Assembly: GCF_014892515.1 (NCBI RefSeq)
Contig: NZ_JADBGR010000056.1
Coordinates: 1 to 64,000, forward strand
Length of the DNA: 64,000 nucleotides
Direction of reading: 5' to 3'
Origin: Myceligenerans pegani
GTDB taxonomy: Bacteria > Actinomycetota > Actinomycetes > Actinomycetales > Cellulomonadaceae
Each line of letters starts with the position of its first letter. Within the stretch, counting starts at the first letter, position 1. The position numbers and the translations under genes are program-made. The notes under the pieces are model-generated. The model was not told the origin of the DNA, did not search any database, and worked only from the letters and a program-made list of their open reading frames with translations. Of the stretch, positions 32,669 to 44,067 are shown in pieces.

Positions 32669-33421
32669 TCACGTCCAGCGGAACAGCTTCACCCCGAGCG
32701 GGAACAGCACCGCGGTCCAGGCCGCCATGACGAGCACCTGCGTCAGCGGGAAGTCGTCGCCGAACCAGCCGGCCAGCATGCCCTGTGACGCCGCACCGAT
32801 GGGCGTGTACTTCGCGATCTGCGCCATCCACTCGGGCATCACGGGAATCGGCACCCACACCCCGGAGAACAGCAGGCTGGGGAAGTAGATCAGCATGCCG
32901 ATGCCCGACGCCGCGCTCGCGCGGTCGGCGCGCGCCGCGACGAGCAGCCCGAGCGAGAACATCGCCGTGGTGGCGAGCACGAAGCAGAGCAGCACCACGA
33001 GGGGGTTCACCGCGAACGGGACGTCGAGGATGGTCATCCCCCCGACGACGGCCGCCGACGCGGCCACGAGCAGCGCCACGACGTTGATCACCAGGTGCGC
33101 CCCGATGAGGTTGCGCGGTGGCATCGGTGTGGTCGCGAGCCGGCGCAGCACGCCCTTCTCCCGGAAGGTGGCGAACTGCACGGGCATCGTCGTCAGGGAG
33201 ATGGTCGCGACGGCCAGGGCCAGCATGGTCGGCAGCCACACGGTCACGTTCGGCGCCGAGTCCCAGGGCAGGCCGGGATCCTCCATGGGGTTCCGGAAGT
33301 CCGGGATCACGAGCCCGAGCCCGACGAGGAGCAGCGCGGGGAACACGAGCGCGAAGAACACGGCGGCGGGGTCGCGCAGCCACACCTTCGTCTCGGTCGT
33401 CAGCAGGGGTCCGGTGTTCAT
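32669..33421 (-). CDS. ABC-2 type exporter permease
   Basis: A 250-aa permease with six helices (for example VFFALVFPALLLVGLGLV, TMLALAVATISLTTM, LLCFVLATTAMFSLGLLVAAR). FREKGVLRRLATTPM is typical of ABC-2 drug or polyketide exporters. Its ATG overlaps the ATPase stop (ATGA), so the two are translationally coupled. The C-terminal half includes GIGMLIYFPSLLFSGVWVP. Substrate unknown. Confidence 0.88.
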   Translation of the reverse strand: MNTGPLLTTETKVWLRDPAAVFFALVFPALLLVGLGLVIPDFRNPMEDPGLPWDSAPNVTVWLPTMLALAVATISLTTMPVQFATFREKGVLRRLATTPMPPRNLIGAHLVINVVALLVAASAAVVGGMTILDVPFAVNPLVVLLCFVLATTAMFSLGLLVAARADRASAASGIGMLIYFPSLLFSGVWVPIPVMPEWMAQIAKYTPIGAASQGMLAGWFGDDFPLTQVLVMAAWTAVLFPLGVKLFRWT

Positions 33422-34455
33422 GCCGCCTCCTCGTTCTCGTTGTCGTCGGCGTCGTCGTCGGCGCGGTACTCCCGGCCGGTCACGTGCACGAAGACGTCCT
33501 CCAGGGTGTGGGTGACGGTGCGGACGTCGTCGGGCACGACGTCGGCCGCGGCGAGTTCGCGGACGACGGCGAACAGCACCTTGCGGGTGCCCGTCACCTC
33601 GATCTCGCCGCCCGCGGGCGTGACACCCGTCACGTCGTCGTCTCGCGTGGCGAGCGCCGTGAGCAGGTCGAGGGCACGTCCGCGGCCGGCGTCGTCGGCG
33701 AACCGGAGCCGGACGCCGCGGTCGCCGCCGAGGCTGTCGGTCAGTTCCGTGGGCGTGCCCTGCGCGACGACGGTGCCGCGGTCGATCACGACCAGCCGGT
33801 CGCAGAGCCGCTCGGCCTCGTCCATGAAGTGGGTCACCAGCAGGATCGTGACCCCGGAGTCGCGGACCCGCTCCACGAGGTCCCACGTGGCGCGGCGGGC
33901 AGCGGGGTCGAGGCCCGTGGTGAGCTCGTCGAGGATCGCCACCTGCGGCTTGCCCACGAGCGCGAGGGCGATGGAGAGGCGCTGCTTCTGGCCGCCCGAC
34001 AGTTTTCCGAACTGCACCTTCCGGTGCTCGGTGAGGTCGAGCAGCTCCATCAGCTCGGCCGGGTCGGCGCGGCGTTCGTAGAACGAGGCGAACACGTCGA
34101 GCGCCTCACCCACGGTGATGCGGTCGTGCAGCGCGGCCTCCTGGAGCTGGACGCCGACGTCCTCGCGGACGGAGGCCGGGTCGGCCTGTGGGTCGCGCCC
34201 GAGCAGCCGGACCGTGCCGCCGTCGGTGCGCCGGAGGCCCGCGAGGCATTCGACGGTCGTGGTCTTCCCGGCCCCGTTCGGGCCGAGGATCCCGAAGATC
34301 TCGCCGCGTTGCACCTGGAAGGACACGTCGGCGACGGCGACCTTCTCGGGACCGCCCTTCACGGGGTAGGTCTTGCGGAGGTTCCGGACGTCGACGACGG
34401 ACGTGCCGGGGGCGGACTCGGTGGCGCTCTCGGCGACCGACCGGGTGACTGCCAT
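33418..34455 (-). CDS. ABC-2 exporter ATP-binding protein
   Basis: A 345-aa ATPase driving the adjacent permease. Walker A is GPNGAGKTT near residue 59, the signature is LSGGQKQRLS, and Walker B is VAILDELTTGLDP with the switch His in LLVTHFMDEA. The C-terminus has an extra acidic region as in drug-resistance DrrA-type subunits, ending in a poly-Asp/Glu tail. It starts ATG at 34455 with AAGGAG upstream. It is head of a two-gene unit 40 bp after the next upstream permease gene. Confidence 0.9.
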   Translation of the reverse strand: MAVTRSVAESATESAPGTSVVDVRNLRKTYPVKGGPEKVAVADVSFQVQRGEIFGILGPNGAGKTTTVECLAGLRRTDGGTVRLLGRDPQADPASVREDVGVQLQEAALHDRITVGEALDVFASFYERRADPAELMELLDLTEHRKVQFGKLSGGQKQRLSIALALVGKPQVAILDELTTGLDPAARRATWDLVERVRDSGVTILLVTHFMDEAERLCDRLVVIDRGTVVAQGTPTELTDSLGGDRGVRLRFADDAGRGRALDLLTALATRDDDVTGVTPAGGEIEVTGTRKVLFAVVRELAAADVVPDDVRTVTHTLEDVFVHVTGREYRADDDADDNENEEAA

Positions 34456-34495
34456 GGTGGTTCTCCTTTTCGTCGGAGGTCTCGCGAGCTGCCCG

Positions 34496-35266
34496 TCAGA
34501 AGACGGTTCGCTTGACGGGGATGCTGCGCAGGAGGAGGTGCAGGGCGAGGCATGTCGCCGCGGCCGCCACCACCACGACGAGGAGGCCGGCCAGTGCCGG
34601 CAGCGGCCCGCTCAACCCGAGCACCTGTTGGGCCAGGGCGGTGGCGGGCCCCGCGTACAGGGCGATGTCGGCGACGACGGCGGGAATCCCGAGGCTGAGG
34701 CAGACGACCAGGCCCAGCCACGGTCCGAACCGAACGAACCCGGCGCTCACGGCGGCGCCGAGCAGGAAGTAGGTGAAGGCCACCAGGCCCTCGCCCACGG
34801 CGTTCACGGCGAATCCGACGGCTCCGGTGCTCTCGTCGAGCCCGAGGCTGCGATGCCAGTCCAGGTCGAGCAGCCGCCAGACACCCTGCTCGGCCGCGTA
34901 CAGGCACGCGATGACGAGACCGAACGACGCGCCCGCGAGTCCCGCGCCGCGCACCACCCCGCGGAACAGGGCGCGCCGGGTCCCCCCGGCCGCCAGGTGC
35001 GGGCGGATCATGGCGAGAGGCACGATCACTCCCAGCGAGAAGGCGAACCAGCGGGCGCTGCCGACAACATACTGGACGGTGCTGCCGTCCAGGGCGTCGA
35101 ACCGCTGCTGGATCAGCGCGATGATCGCGGCGGCCAGCACGATGATCGGCCAGTACCAGGCGCCGACACCGACCAGCACGCCCCCGATGTGCTTGGCCAC
35201 GGTGCGGACCGCGCTCCGGTCGGCCGCGGCGCGACGCGCGTCCAGGGTCTGTGCGAGGGTGCTCAT
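34496..35266 (-). CDS. ABC exporter membrane subunit (YtrA-regulated unit)
   Basis: A 256-aa protein with six hydrophobic helices (WYWPIIVLAAAIIALI; WFAFSLGVIVPLAMI; AGASFGLVIACLYAAEQ; AFTYFLLGAAVSAGFV; LGLVVCLSLGIPAVV; ALAGLLVVVVAAAATCLAL). It shows no ATP site. Its ATG overlaps the ATPase stop (ATGA). It is the third gene of a GntR-ATPase-permease operon. No closer family assignment is possible. Confidence 0.8.
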   Translation of the reverse strand: MSTLAQTLDARRAAADRSAVRTVAKHIGGVLVGVGAWYWPIIVLAAAIIALIQQRFDALDGSTVQYVVGSARWFAFSLGVIVPLAMIRPHLAAGGTRRALFRGVVRGAGLAGASFGLVIACLYAAEQGVWRLLDLDWHRSLGLDESTGAVGFAVNAVGEGLVAFTYFLLGAAVSAGFVRFGPWLGLVVCLSLGIPAVVADIALYAGPATALAQQVLGLSGPLPALAGLLVVVVAAAATCLALHLLLRSIPVKRTVF

Positions 35267-36267
35267 CGGTGGCTCTCCTTCCCGGCCAGTGGTCTCCCGG
35301 CCGTCGTTCCTCCGTCGCCCGTGCCCTCGCGGGAACTCCGCGTCAGGTGGATGAGGAGGCCTTCCAGTCCCTCGTGACCGATCGTCACTCCGGCGGCTGC
35401 CGCGGCGCGGGCGTCGTCGTCGGACAACGGGCCGTGCACCGTGACGCGCGTGGTGGGGCCGAGGTGCTGCCGGTGCAGCACGTCGCGCCCCGCGGCGAGG
35501 TGGTCGACGGCGGCCGTGGGGCCGGTCAGGGAGGTGACGCGGGTGCGGAGGTCGTCGGCGGGTTCGGCGAGCACCACGCGCCCGCGGTCGAGCAGCACGA
35601 CGTTCTCGAAGAGCCGCTCCGTCTCCTCCACGAGGTGGCTGGACATGACGATCGTGCGCGGGTGCTCGGCGTAGTCGGCCAGCAGCGCGTCGTAGAACGC
35701 GAACCGCGTCGGGGCGTCCATGCCGAGGTAGACCTCGTCGAAGACGGTCAGCGGTGCGCGCGCGGCGAGACCGAGGGTGGCTGCCAGGGCCGACCGCTTG
35801 CCCCGGGACAACACCGACGCCTTCTTCCGCAGCGGCACCTCGAAGAGGTCGAGCAGTTCGCGCGCGTACTCCGGGTCCCAGTCGGGCCGCAGGTCCGCGT
35901 AGTAGGAGAACGTGGCCTCGACCTTCTCGTCCTGCAGCACGTCGCCGCCCTCCTGGACGACGAGCACCGCCGACGTCAGGGCGGCGTCCTCCCACGGGTC
36001 GCGCAGGTCGCCGTCGGGTCCCACGAGGACGGCGCCGCGCGTCGGGCGGCGGAAGGCCGCGAGCAGGCTCAGCATCGTGGACTTGCCGGCACCGTTGCGG
36101 CCCAGCAGGCCGGTGATCTGACCGGCGGGGAACTCGCAGGTGATGTTCTCGAGGGCCACGCTGCCGGAGACGCGGCGCGCGACCCCGTTCTCCCCCATCT
36201 CCCAGGAGCGAGGAAAGGTGACCTCGACGTCGTCGAATCGCGCGGTGAACGGAGGAAGCGGGTTCAT
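35263..36267 (-). CDS. ABC transporter ATPase of a GntR(YtrA)-linked exporter
   Basis: A 334-aa ATPase. Walker A is GRNGAGKST near 60 and Walker B is LTVFDEVYLGMDAP with switch His in VMSSHLVEE. The signature VLSRGKRSALA replaces the common LSGGQ, as in YtrB-type ATPases. It begins at ATG 36267, overlapping the regulator stop (ATGA), and ends overlapping the permease start. Substrates of such units are usually cell-wall-active compounds in Firmicutes; here this is only an analogy. Confidence 0.88.
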   Translation of the reverse strand: MNPLPPFTARFDDVEVTFPRSWEMGENGVARRVSGSVALENITCEFPAGQITGLLGRNGAGKSTMLSLLAAFRRPTRGAVLVGPDGDLRDPWEDAALTSAVLVVQEGGDVLQDEKVEATFSYYADLRPDWDPEYARELLDLFEVPLRKKASVLSRGKRSALAATLGLAARAPLTVFDEVYLGMDAPTRFAFYDALLADYAEHPRTIVMSSHLVEETERLFENVVLLDRGRVVLAEPADDLRTRVTSLTGPTAAVDHLAAGRDVLHRQHLGPTTRVTVHGPLSDDDARAAAAAGVTIGHEGLEGLLIHLTRSSREGTGDGGTTAGRPLAGKESHR

Positions 36268-36656
36268 GAGGTCTCCTCCCACGCCGCGGACGATCCGCCG
36301 GCGGGCCTGTGGCCGCGAACGTAGGCCACGATGTCGTCGGCGGAGATGTCGAGGAGTGCCGCCTGTGCGAGGGCCGGTGCCAGAACCTCGTCGAAGTACC
36401 GTGCGCGGTGCTCCGCCTGGAGCCGGTCCCGGGCGCCGGGCGCGACGAACATCCCCAGCCCTCGGCGCTTGTACAGCACCTTCTCCTCGACGAGCTGGCC
36501 GAACGCCTTCTGCGCGGTAGCCGGGTTGATGCGAAACGTCGTGGCGAACTGTGTGGTGGACATGACCTGGTCCTCCTCCTGGAGCTCACCGGAGAGCACC
36601 TGCGCGCGGATCATCTGCGCGATCTGGAGGTAGATCGGCTCCGGACCGTCGAACAC
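36264..36656 (-). CDS. GntR-family transcriptional regulator, YtrA subfamily
   Basis: A 130-aa repressor-type protein. The N-terminal winged helix reads PIYLQIAQMIRAQVLSGELQEEDQVMSTTQFATTFRINPATAQKAFGQLVEEKVLYKRRGLGMFV, and the short C-terminal helical region (about 45 residues) is typical of YtrA. It leads the exporter operon. A 10-bp inverted repeat 32 bp upstream of its ATG (36688-36715) is the likely operator, so autoregulation is expected. Confidence 0.9.
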   Translation of the reverse strand: MFDGPEPIYLQIAQMIRAQVLSGELQEEDQVMSTTQFATTFRINPATAQKAFGQLVEEKVLYKRRGLGMFVAPGARDRLQAEHRARYFDEVLAPALAQAALLDISADDIVAYVRGHRPAGGSSAAWEETS

Positions 36657-36687
36657 GGGCTGCCCTCCTCTCAGGTTAGTCGGTTCA

Positions 36688-36715
36688 GTGGTCCATTACA
36701 TGAGCAATGAACCAC
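36688..36715. promoter_or_regulatory. Candidate YtrA-type operator
   Basis: GTGGTCCATT and AATGAACCAC form a 10-bp inverted repeat (9 pairs) with an 8-nt spacer, just upstream of the GntR gene. Placement in the promoter and symmetry fit a dimeric repressor. Confidence 0.65.
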
Positions 36716-36747
36716 AGTCAGGGCCGTGCGCGCAACCCGGACAAGAA

Positions 36748-36791
36748 ACGCCGGGGCGGCAGGTCCCGTGTGGAACCTGCCGCCCCGGCGT
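36748..36791. terminator. Strong terminator after the lysC-asd operon
   Basis: A perfect 17-bp GC-rich stem (36748-36764 with 36775-36791) with a 10-nt loop, starting 30 bp past the asd stop. It would separate the operon from the GntR promoter. Confidence 0.85.
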
Positions 36792-36821
36792 CGGGTGGGA
36801 CGGGCCGGGAAGCCGACCGGT

Positions 36822-39243
<2,422 letters not shown>

Positions 39244-39355
39244 GTGCCTGCTTCCTGTTGCCGGCCTCCGTCTCTTTCAACGGCCCGCCGGGATCGGTCT
39301 GCTTGCTCGCCAAGGCTACGACGGGTGTCGGACACGACTCCAGGACGTCCACCCT

Positions 39356-40147
39356 TCAGGACACCCAATCCTCGGCCACGTCCCAGCCAAGCCGGAGTAT
39401 CAGGATCGCAACGACAAGCACGAAGACGACGCGCACGAACCGCGACCCCCGCGCCACCGCCATCCGCGCCCCGAGGTACGCGCCCACGAGGTTCGCCGCG
39501 CCGAGGCCGAGGCCGAGCGTCCAGAGCACGTGCCCCGCGGGCACGAAGAAGATCAACGCGCCGAGGTTCGTCGCGAAGTTCACGATCTTCGCGATGGCCG
39601 ACGCCGGCAGGAACGCGTACCCGAGCACACTCACGAGCGCGATCACGAGGAACGTCCCGGTGCCGGGCCCCAGCAGGCCGTCGTAGCCGCCGATGAGCAG
39701 ACCCATCGCCGCCGCGATCCGGCGGTGACCGTTGCCCACCCAGCGCAGGTCGTCGTACTCGCCGAGCCTCGGCCGTGCGAGCGTGAACACGAGCACTCCC
39801 GCGAGCACGAGCAGGATCACGGGCTTGAACAGGTCCGCCGGGATGAGCGCCGCGAGGGCCGCCCCGCCGACCGCCCCGGCGAGCGCGGTGACCGCCATCG
39901 GGCCGGCGGTACGCAGATCCGGCCCCACGCGCCGGTAGTACGTGATCGACGACGTCGCCGTGCCCAGGATGCTGCCGAGCTTGTTCGTCGCGAGCGCCTG
40001 GACCGGGGTGATCCCGGGGACAAGGAGCAGGGCCGGGAGCTGGATCAGGCCTCCCCCGCCGACGACGGCGTCCACCCAGCCGGCAGCGAGCGCGGCGAAC
40101 AGGAGCAGAGCGATGGTGAGGAGATCGAGCTCGGGCACGCTGCGCAT
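39356..40147 (-). CDS. TauE/SafE family membrane protein (anion exporter-like)
   Basis: A 263-aa protein with about eight helices. The paired family repeats are visible: AGWVDAVVGGGGLIQLPALLL at the N-terminus, ATNKLGSILGTATSSITYYRRV, and the second-half counterpart GGYDGLLGPGTGTFLVIALV with KIVNFATNLGALIFF. Family members are proposed to export sulfite or other organosulfur/anionic compounds. No adjacent sulfur genes support a specific substrate. GTG at 40138 is an alternative start. Confidence 0.88.
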   Translation of the reverse strand: MRSVPELDLLTIALLLFAALAAGWVDAVVGGGGLIQLPALLLVPGITPVQALATNKLGSILGTATSSITYYRRVGPDLRTAGPMAVTALAGAVGGAALAALIPADLFKPVILLVLAGVLVFTLARPRLGEYDDLRWVGNGHRRIAAAMGLLIGGYDGLLGPGTGTFLVIALVSVLGYAFLPASAIAKIVNFATNLGALIFFVPAGHVLWTLGLGLGAANLVGAYLGARMAVARGSRFVRVVFVLVVAILILRLGWDVAEDWVS

Positions 40148-40368
40148 TCTCTCCCGGCGCCGGGCGGGCGGGCGCGGGTGTCCGGCGGCCGGGTCATGGC
40201 GGGGTGAATCGGCCGTGGCGCGGTGACGCGGTCGTGCGCGGCGCGGCGGTCGTGGCGTGGCGACACGGTCGTGCGCGTTGACACCGTCGTAGCGGGGCGA
40301 CGCCAGGCCGCCTGACCACGCCGCGTTCGCCGTCGTCGATGTCGGAGTGCCCGCGTAGGCTGTCCCGC

Positions 40369-40968
40369 GTGTACGAAGGCGCGGTCCAGGACCTGATCGA
40401 CGAGCTCGGGCGACTTCCCGGCGTCGGCCCCAAGAGCGCGCAGCGCATCGCGTTCCATCTGCTCGCGGCGGACGATCACGAGGTGAAACGGCTGGTGGAC
40501 GCGCTCGTGGAGGTGAAACGGCGGGTGCGGTTCTGCGAGCTGTGCGGCAACGTCGCCGAGGCCGAGCGCTGCCGCATCTGCGCGGACCCGCGCCGCAGCG
40601 ACGACGTCATCTGCGTGGTGGAGGAGCCCAAGGACGTCGTCGCGATCGAGCGCACCCGTGAGTTCCGTGGCCGCTATCACGTGCTCGGCGGAGCGATCAA
40701 TCCGATCGAGAACGTCGGCCCGGACGATCTGCGGATCAAGGAGCTCATGTCCCGGCTGGCGGACGGCACGGTCCAGGAGGTCATCATCGCCACCGACCCC
40801 AACGTCGAGGGCGAGGCAACGGCGACCTATCTTTCCCGATTGATCGGTTCGCTGGAAATCACCGTCTCGAGGCTGGCGTCCGGACTGCCCGTCGGGGGAG
40901 ACTTGGAGTACGCCGACGAGGTGACCCTCGGGCGGGCATTCGAAGGCCGGCGGATCGTCGGCAGCTGA
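40369..40968 (+). CDS. recR: Recombination mediator protein RecR
   Basis: A 199-aa DNA-binding protein that helps RecFOR load RecA at gaps. The GTG start at 40369 gives the standard [32 protein letters not shown] with its helix-hairpin-helix. A C4 zinc finger follows ([17 protein letters not shown]). The Toprim domain shows [12 protein letters not shown] and [17 protein letters not shown]. The length is exactly that of the family. DUF5063 follows, as in many actinobacteria, but dnaX and ybaB are not immediately upstream. Confidence 0.96.
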   Translation: MYEGAVQDLIDELGRLPGVGPKSAQRIAFHLLAADDHEVKRLVDALVEVKRRVRFCELCGNVAEAERCRICADPRRSDDVICVVEEPKDVVAIERTREFRGRYHVLGGAINPIENVGPDDLRIKELMSRLADGTVQEVIIATDPNVEGEATATYLSRLIGSLEITVSRLASGLPVGGDLEYADEVTLGRAFEGRRIVGS

Positions 40969-40985
40969 TCACAGGGGTGACAACC

Positions 40986-41555
40986 ATGAGCGAGATCGCC
41001 GCGGACTCCGACCTCCGCGAAGTTGCCGACCAGGCATCCGCCCAGGCCAGAACATTTCTGTCGACGATGACGAAGATCGCGTCCGGATCGATGCCGGGCG
41101 CCGAGCTCTCGCTCCTGGTGCTGGCCACCAGCGACCTCCTCGCCGTCGGCGCGCGGCTCGCCGCGATCGTCGACGTCGTCCCGGCCGAGCGGTTCGAGCC
41201 CGACGCCGGCCCCGAGACGGACATGGATCCGCTGCGCGACGCGCTGTCGCGGCTCCTCGACGGGTTCGACGACTACCTCGAGGTCTCCGACCCGATGCTC
41301 GGTGAGGAGGTCGGGCCGGCCACGCTCTCCGGTGATCTGGCGTGCGTGGCGGAGGCCGTGGCCAAGGGCCTGCAGCACTACGACGCCGGGCACGAGCTCG
41401 AGGCGCTGTGGTGGTGGCAGTTCAGCTACTTCTCCGTGTGGGGTGAACGCGCGGCGTCCGCGCTGCGCGTGCTGCAGTCGGTGCTGGCACACCTCCGCCT
41501 CGACGTCGACGACGACGTCGCCGCCGAGGCGGAGTACGACGCGCTGCACGCCTGA
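40986..41555 (+). CDS. DUF5063 family protein
   Basis: A 189-aa acidic, helical cytoplasmic protein typical of the DUF5063 family encoded beside recR in actinobacteria. ATG at 40986 follows AGGGG. LWWWQFSYFSVWGERAASALRVLQ near residue 145 is its most conserved-looking block. The function is unknown. The constant neighbour recR suggests shared transcription. Confidence 0.85.
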   Translation: MSEIAADSDLREVADQASAQARTFLSTMTKIASGSMPGAELSLLVLATSDLLAVGARLAAIVDVVPAERFEPDAGPETDMDPLRDALSRLLDGFDDYLEVSDPMLGEEVGPATLSGDLACVAEAVAKGLQHYDAGHELEALWWWQFSYFSVWGERAASALRVLQSVLAHLRLDVDDDVAAEAEYDALHA

Positions 41556-41606
41556 ACCGGAGGCCGCGGAGATCGGCCGCAGCGATGACCAGGGCCGCCG
41601 CGGGGC

Positions 41607-41682
41607 GCCCGGTCGCGGTGACCGAGCCGGCCGCCGCCGCGGTGACCGGACCATCCGCCGTCGCGGTGACCGGACCGACCGC
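41607..41682. repeat. Degenerate 24-bp tandem repeat in an intergenic spacer
   Basis: Three copies of a unit like GCCGTCGCGGTGACCGGACC follow each other between DUF5063 and the ABC permease gene. The 177-bp spacer has no other visible feature. Confidence 0.65.
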
Positions 41683-41732
41683 CAAGGAACCAGCCGCCGG
41701 AGAGCTGGCCGCTGACCGGCAGGACCGGCCGC

Positions 41733-42887
41733 TCAGGCCACGCGGGTGCCCTTCGGCAGGACACCGGTCGGGATCCGCAGCCGGCGTACGGCGACGGCGA
41801 CGCCCGCGCCCCCGAGCAGCAGGTCGAATCCGAGACCCCACGGCCACGCCATCCGGTCGGTGACCTCGGTCTCCTCGACGGGCGCGTCCGGGTCGGGCCC
41901 GTCGTACCCGGTCCAGCACTCGTTTCGCTCCGTGCTCTCGTCCGTCATCGCGTACCGCACGCCGTACTGCAGCATGGCGAGCAGGTTCATGTCGTCCATC
42001 TCGTCGATGTCCGCGGTCAGCGGCTGCGCGTCGGCCACGAGGACGAACGGATTTGGCGCGAGCATCCACCAGGTGCGCTCGTGATGCCAGACCGGGATCG
42101 TGTGCGTCTGCCACTCGCATCCCTCGGCGAAACCCGTCTCGCTGTCGTAGGACGTCTCCGCCCAGACGCGCACCTGGTCGTCCGTGGTGGTCAGCGGCGC
42201 CAGCAGCCCGAACAGGATCGGCAGCACGGCCGTGATGGTCCCGATCGTCAGGTAGGTGAGCACCGCGGCCGCGGACGGCTTGGTGACGATCGCCGAGAAG
42301 CCGAGCCCGATCGCGCATACGACGCCGAGCACCACGGCCAGCATGAACAGCGTGCCCACGAGAGCGAGTGCGGTGATTCCGCCGGCGAGCAGCGCCCACA
42401 GGATGAACGGCACGCTCGCCACGAGGAACGCGAGCGCCGCGAGCCAGGACGCGGCGAGCTTGCCGAGCACGATCTCCGCCGGGCTGAGCATCGTGACCTG
42501 CAGCGTCGCGAGGGTGCCCGCGTTTCGGTCGCCGTTGATCGCTCCGGACGAGAGCGTGGGGGCGACGAGCAGTCCGAGGAACAGCACGAAGAACACCACG
42601 ATGCTGTAGATCATCCCGCCGAGGGGCTCGCCCGTTCCGGTGTAGTACGAGTCCCGCGCCTCGACGGTGAGCGCCCACGTGGTGAGCCCGGTGATCACGC
42701 CGACCACCACCACCCACAGCACGAGCGCCAGCTTCCACCGTGTCGACCGCACGCGCTGGCGCAGCTCCAGTCGCGTGACGGTGCGCAACCCGTGCCAGGA
42801 GAGGGACCAGGTCCCACGCTCGGCTCCGGCGGCCGCCGTCGTCCCCGTCGGCGCGGGCGCGCCCGCCTCCGTCGTCGTCCCGGTCAT
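41733..42887 (-). CDS. ABC-2 type exporter permease
   Basis: A 384-aa permease. ATG at 42887 overlaps the ATPase stop (ATGA). RLELRQRVRSTRWKLALVLWVVVVG starts helix 1. LSSGAINGDRNAGTLATLQVTMLSPAEIVLGKL is the typical ABC-2 loop. Several helices follow, then a large extracytoplasmic loop (about 245-345) with Cys near CEWQTH and NECWTGYDG that could form a disulfide, before a final helix. Such large loops occur in membrane-protein or peptide exporters; substrate unknown. Confidence 0.87.
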   Translation of the reverse strand: MTGTTTEAGAPAPTGTTAAAGAERGTWSLSWHGLRTVTRLELRQRVRSTRWKLALVLWVVVVGVITGLTTWALTVEARDSYYTGTGEPLGGMIYSIVVFFVLFLGLLVAPTLSSGAINGDRNAGTLATLQVTMLSPAEIVLGKLAASWLAALAFLVASVPFILWALLAGGITALALVGTLFMLAVVLGVVCAIGLGFSAIVTKPSAAAVLTYLTIGTITAVLPILFGLLAPLTTTDDQVRVWAETSYDSETGFAEGCEWQTHTIPVWHHERTWWMLAPNPFVLVADAQPLTADIDEMDDMNLLAMLQYGVRYAMTDESTERNECWTGYDGPDPDAPVEETEVTDRMAWPWGLGFDLLLGGAGVAVAVRRLRIPTGVLPKGTRVA

Positions 42888-43807
42888 CGCCGTTCCTCCT
42901 CGAGCGCCAGGTACTTCTGTTCCAGCACGCCACCCGCCGGGGCGAGGCTCACCACGTCGACCCCGGCACGCACGGCGTCGCCGAGCAGGGCGGACGCCTC
43001 GGTCTCGTCGGACAGCGGGACGAGGACGCCCGCACCGTCGTCGGGCTCGACGACGTAGGTGACGCCGGCCTGGTCGAGATGCGCCACGAGCACGTCCCGG
43101 TCGAGGGCGCTGATGCGCCATTGACGGGTCTCGCCCGCCGACTCGATCGTTTCCGCGGCGACCGTTCGGCCGCGCGAGATGAAGACGGCGTCGTCGGCCA
43201 TCTCGTCGAGTTCGGTCAGCACGTGCGAGGAGACGAGGACGGTCTTGCCCGCGGCGGCGAGCCGCCGCACCAGCACCCGCAGGTCGACGCGGGAACGGGG
43301 ATCCAGGCCGGATGCCGGCTCGTCGAGCAGGAGCACCTCGGGATCGTGCACGAGGGCGCGCGCCAGGCCCAGGCGCTGCTTCTGCCCCCGGGAGAGCACG
43401 TGGGCGGGCTGGTCGGCGAGCTCGGAGAGATGCACCAGATCGAGAAGCTCGGCCGCGCGCCGTTCGCCGTCCCCCGCGGGGATCCGGTAGGCGGCGGCGA
43501 CGGTGGTCAGCACCTCGCGGGCCGTCAAGGAGTCCCAGGTGCCGAACACGTCGGGCATCCAGCCGGTGCGCGAACGGGCCTGGTAGGTCTGGGTGACCGG
43601 ATCGAACCCGGCCACGGAGACGGTACCCGCATCGGGGGTGAGCAGCCCGGCGAGCACGAGGAGAAGTGTCGTCTTGCCGGACCCGTTGGGCCCGATCAAC
43701 GCCGTCACGCGACCGGGCGCGGCCACGAGGTCGACGTCGGCCACCGCCTGGACGCTCCCGAAGGACCGCCGCACGCCGTGCGCAGTTACTCCGCTGTCTG
43801 GGGACAT
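42884..43807 (-). CDS. ABC-2 exporter ATPase
   Basis: A 307-aa ATPase coupled to the following permease. ATG at 43807 (MSPDSGVTAHGVRRSFG) fits the family start better than the upstream ATG at 43837. Walker A is GPNGSGKTT, the signature is LSRGQKQRLGLARAL, and Walker B is VLLLDEPASGLDP. A C-terminal region of about 80 residues is family-specific. Confidence 0.9.
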   Translation of the reverse strand: MSPDSGVTAHGVRRSFGSVQAVADVDLVAAPGRVTALIGPNGSGKTTLLLVLAGLLTPDAGTVSVAGFDPVTQTYQARSRTGWMPDVFGTWDSLTAREVLTTVAAAYRIPAGDGERRAAELLDLVHLSELADQPAHVLSRGQKQRLGLARALVHDPEVLLLDEPASGLDPRSRVDLRVLVRRLAAAGKTVLVSSHVLTELDEMADDAVFISRGRTVAAETIESAGETRQWRISALDRDVLVAHLDQAGVTYVVEPDDGAGVLVPLSDETEASALLGDAVRAGVDVVSLAPAGGVLEQKYLALEEERR

Positions 43808-43910
43808 GGTGCGAACGCTAGCGGCCACCACCGACACGAGCTACGAAAGTGCTCGTCGGAGGGCGAACTGTGGCCGAGTCGTGGCCGAGCGTCGGGCTGG
43901 GGCCGGCGGC

Positions 43911-44040
43911 CCGGTCGGGCCATGGGACGAAGGCGTCGGCCGTCGAGCCGCCTGGTCCGGCCACGAGACGGACACGTCGGCCCTCGAGCCGCCCGGTTCC
44001 GGTCACAGGGCGGACGCCTCGGCATTCGAACCGCCCCGTC
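43911..44040. repeat. Degenerate tandem repeat, about 40-42 bp, three copies
   Basis: Units begin near 43911, 43951 and 43992, each with a GGTC/TCCGG start, a GTCGGC or CTCGGC middle and a TCGAGCC/TCGAACC end. They fill the spacer between the ATPase and serine hydrolase genes. Confidence 0.6.
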
Positions 44041-44067
44041 GGGCCAGGGCCCCGCTCCAGTCGGCCG

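Noticed and set aside
34496-36589. A 697-codon open minus-strand frame spanning two exporter genes
   Set aside because: The N-terminal part is Arg/Pro-rich out-of-frame translation of the ATPase gene. The real permease starts at 35266 with ATGA coupling.
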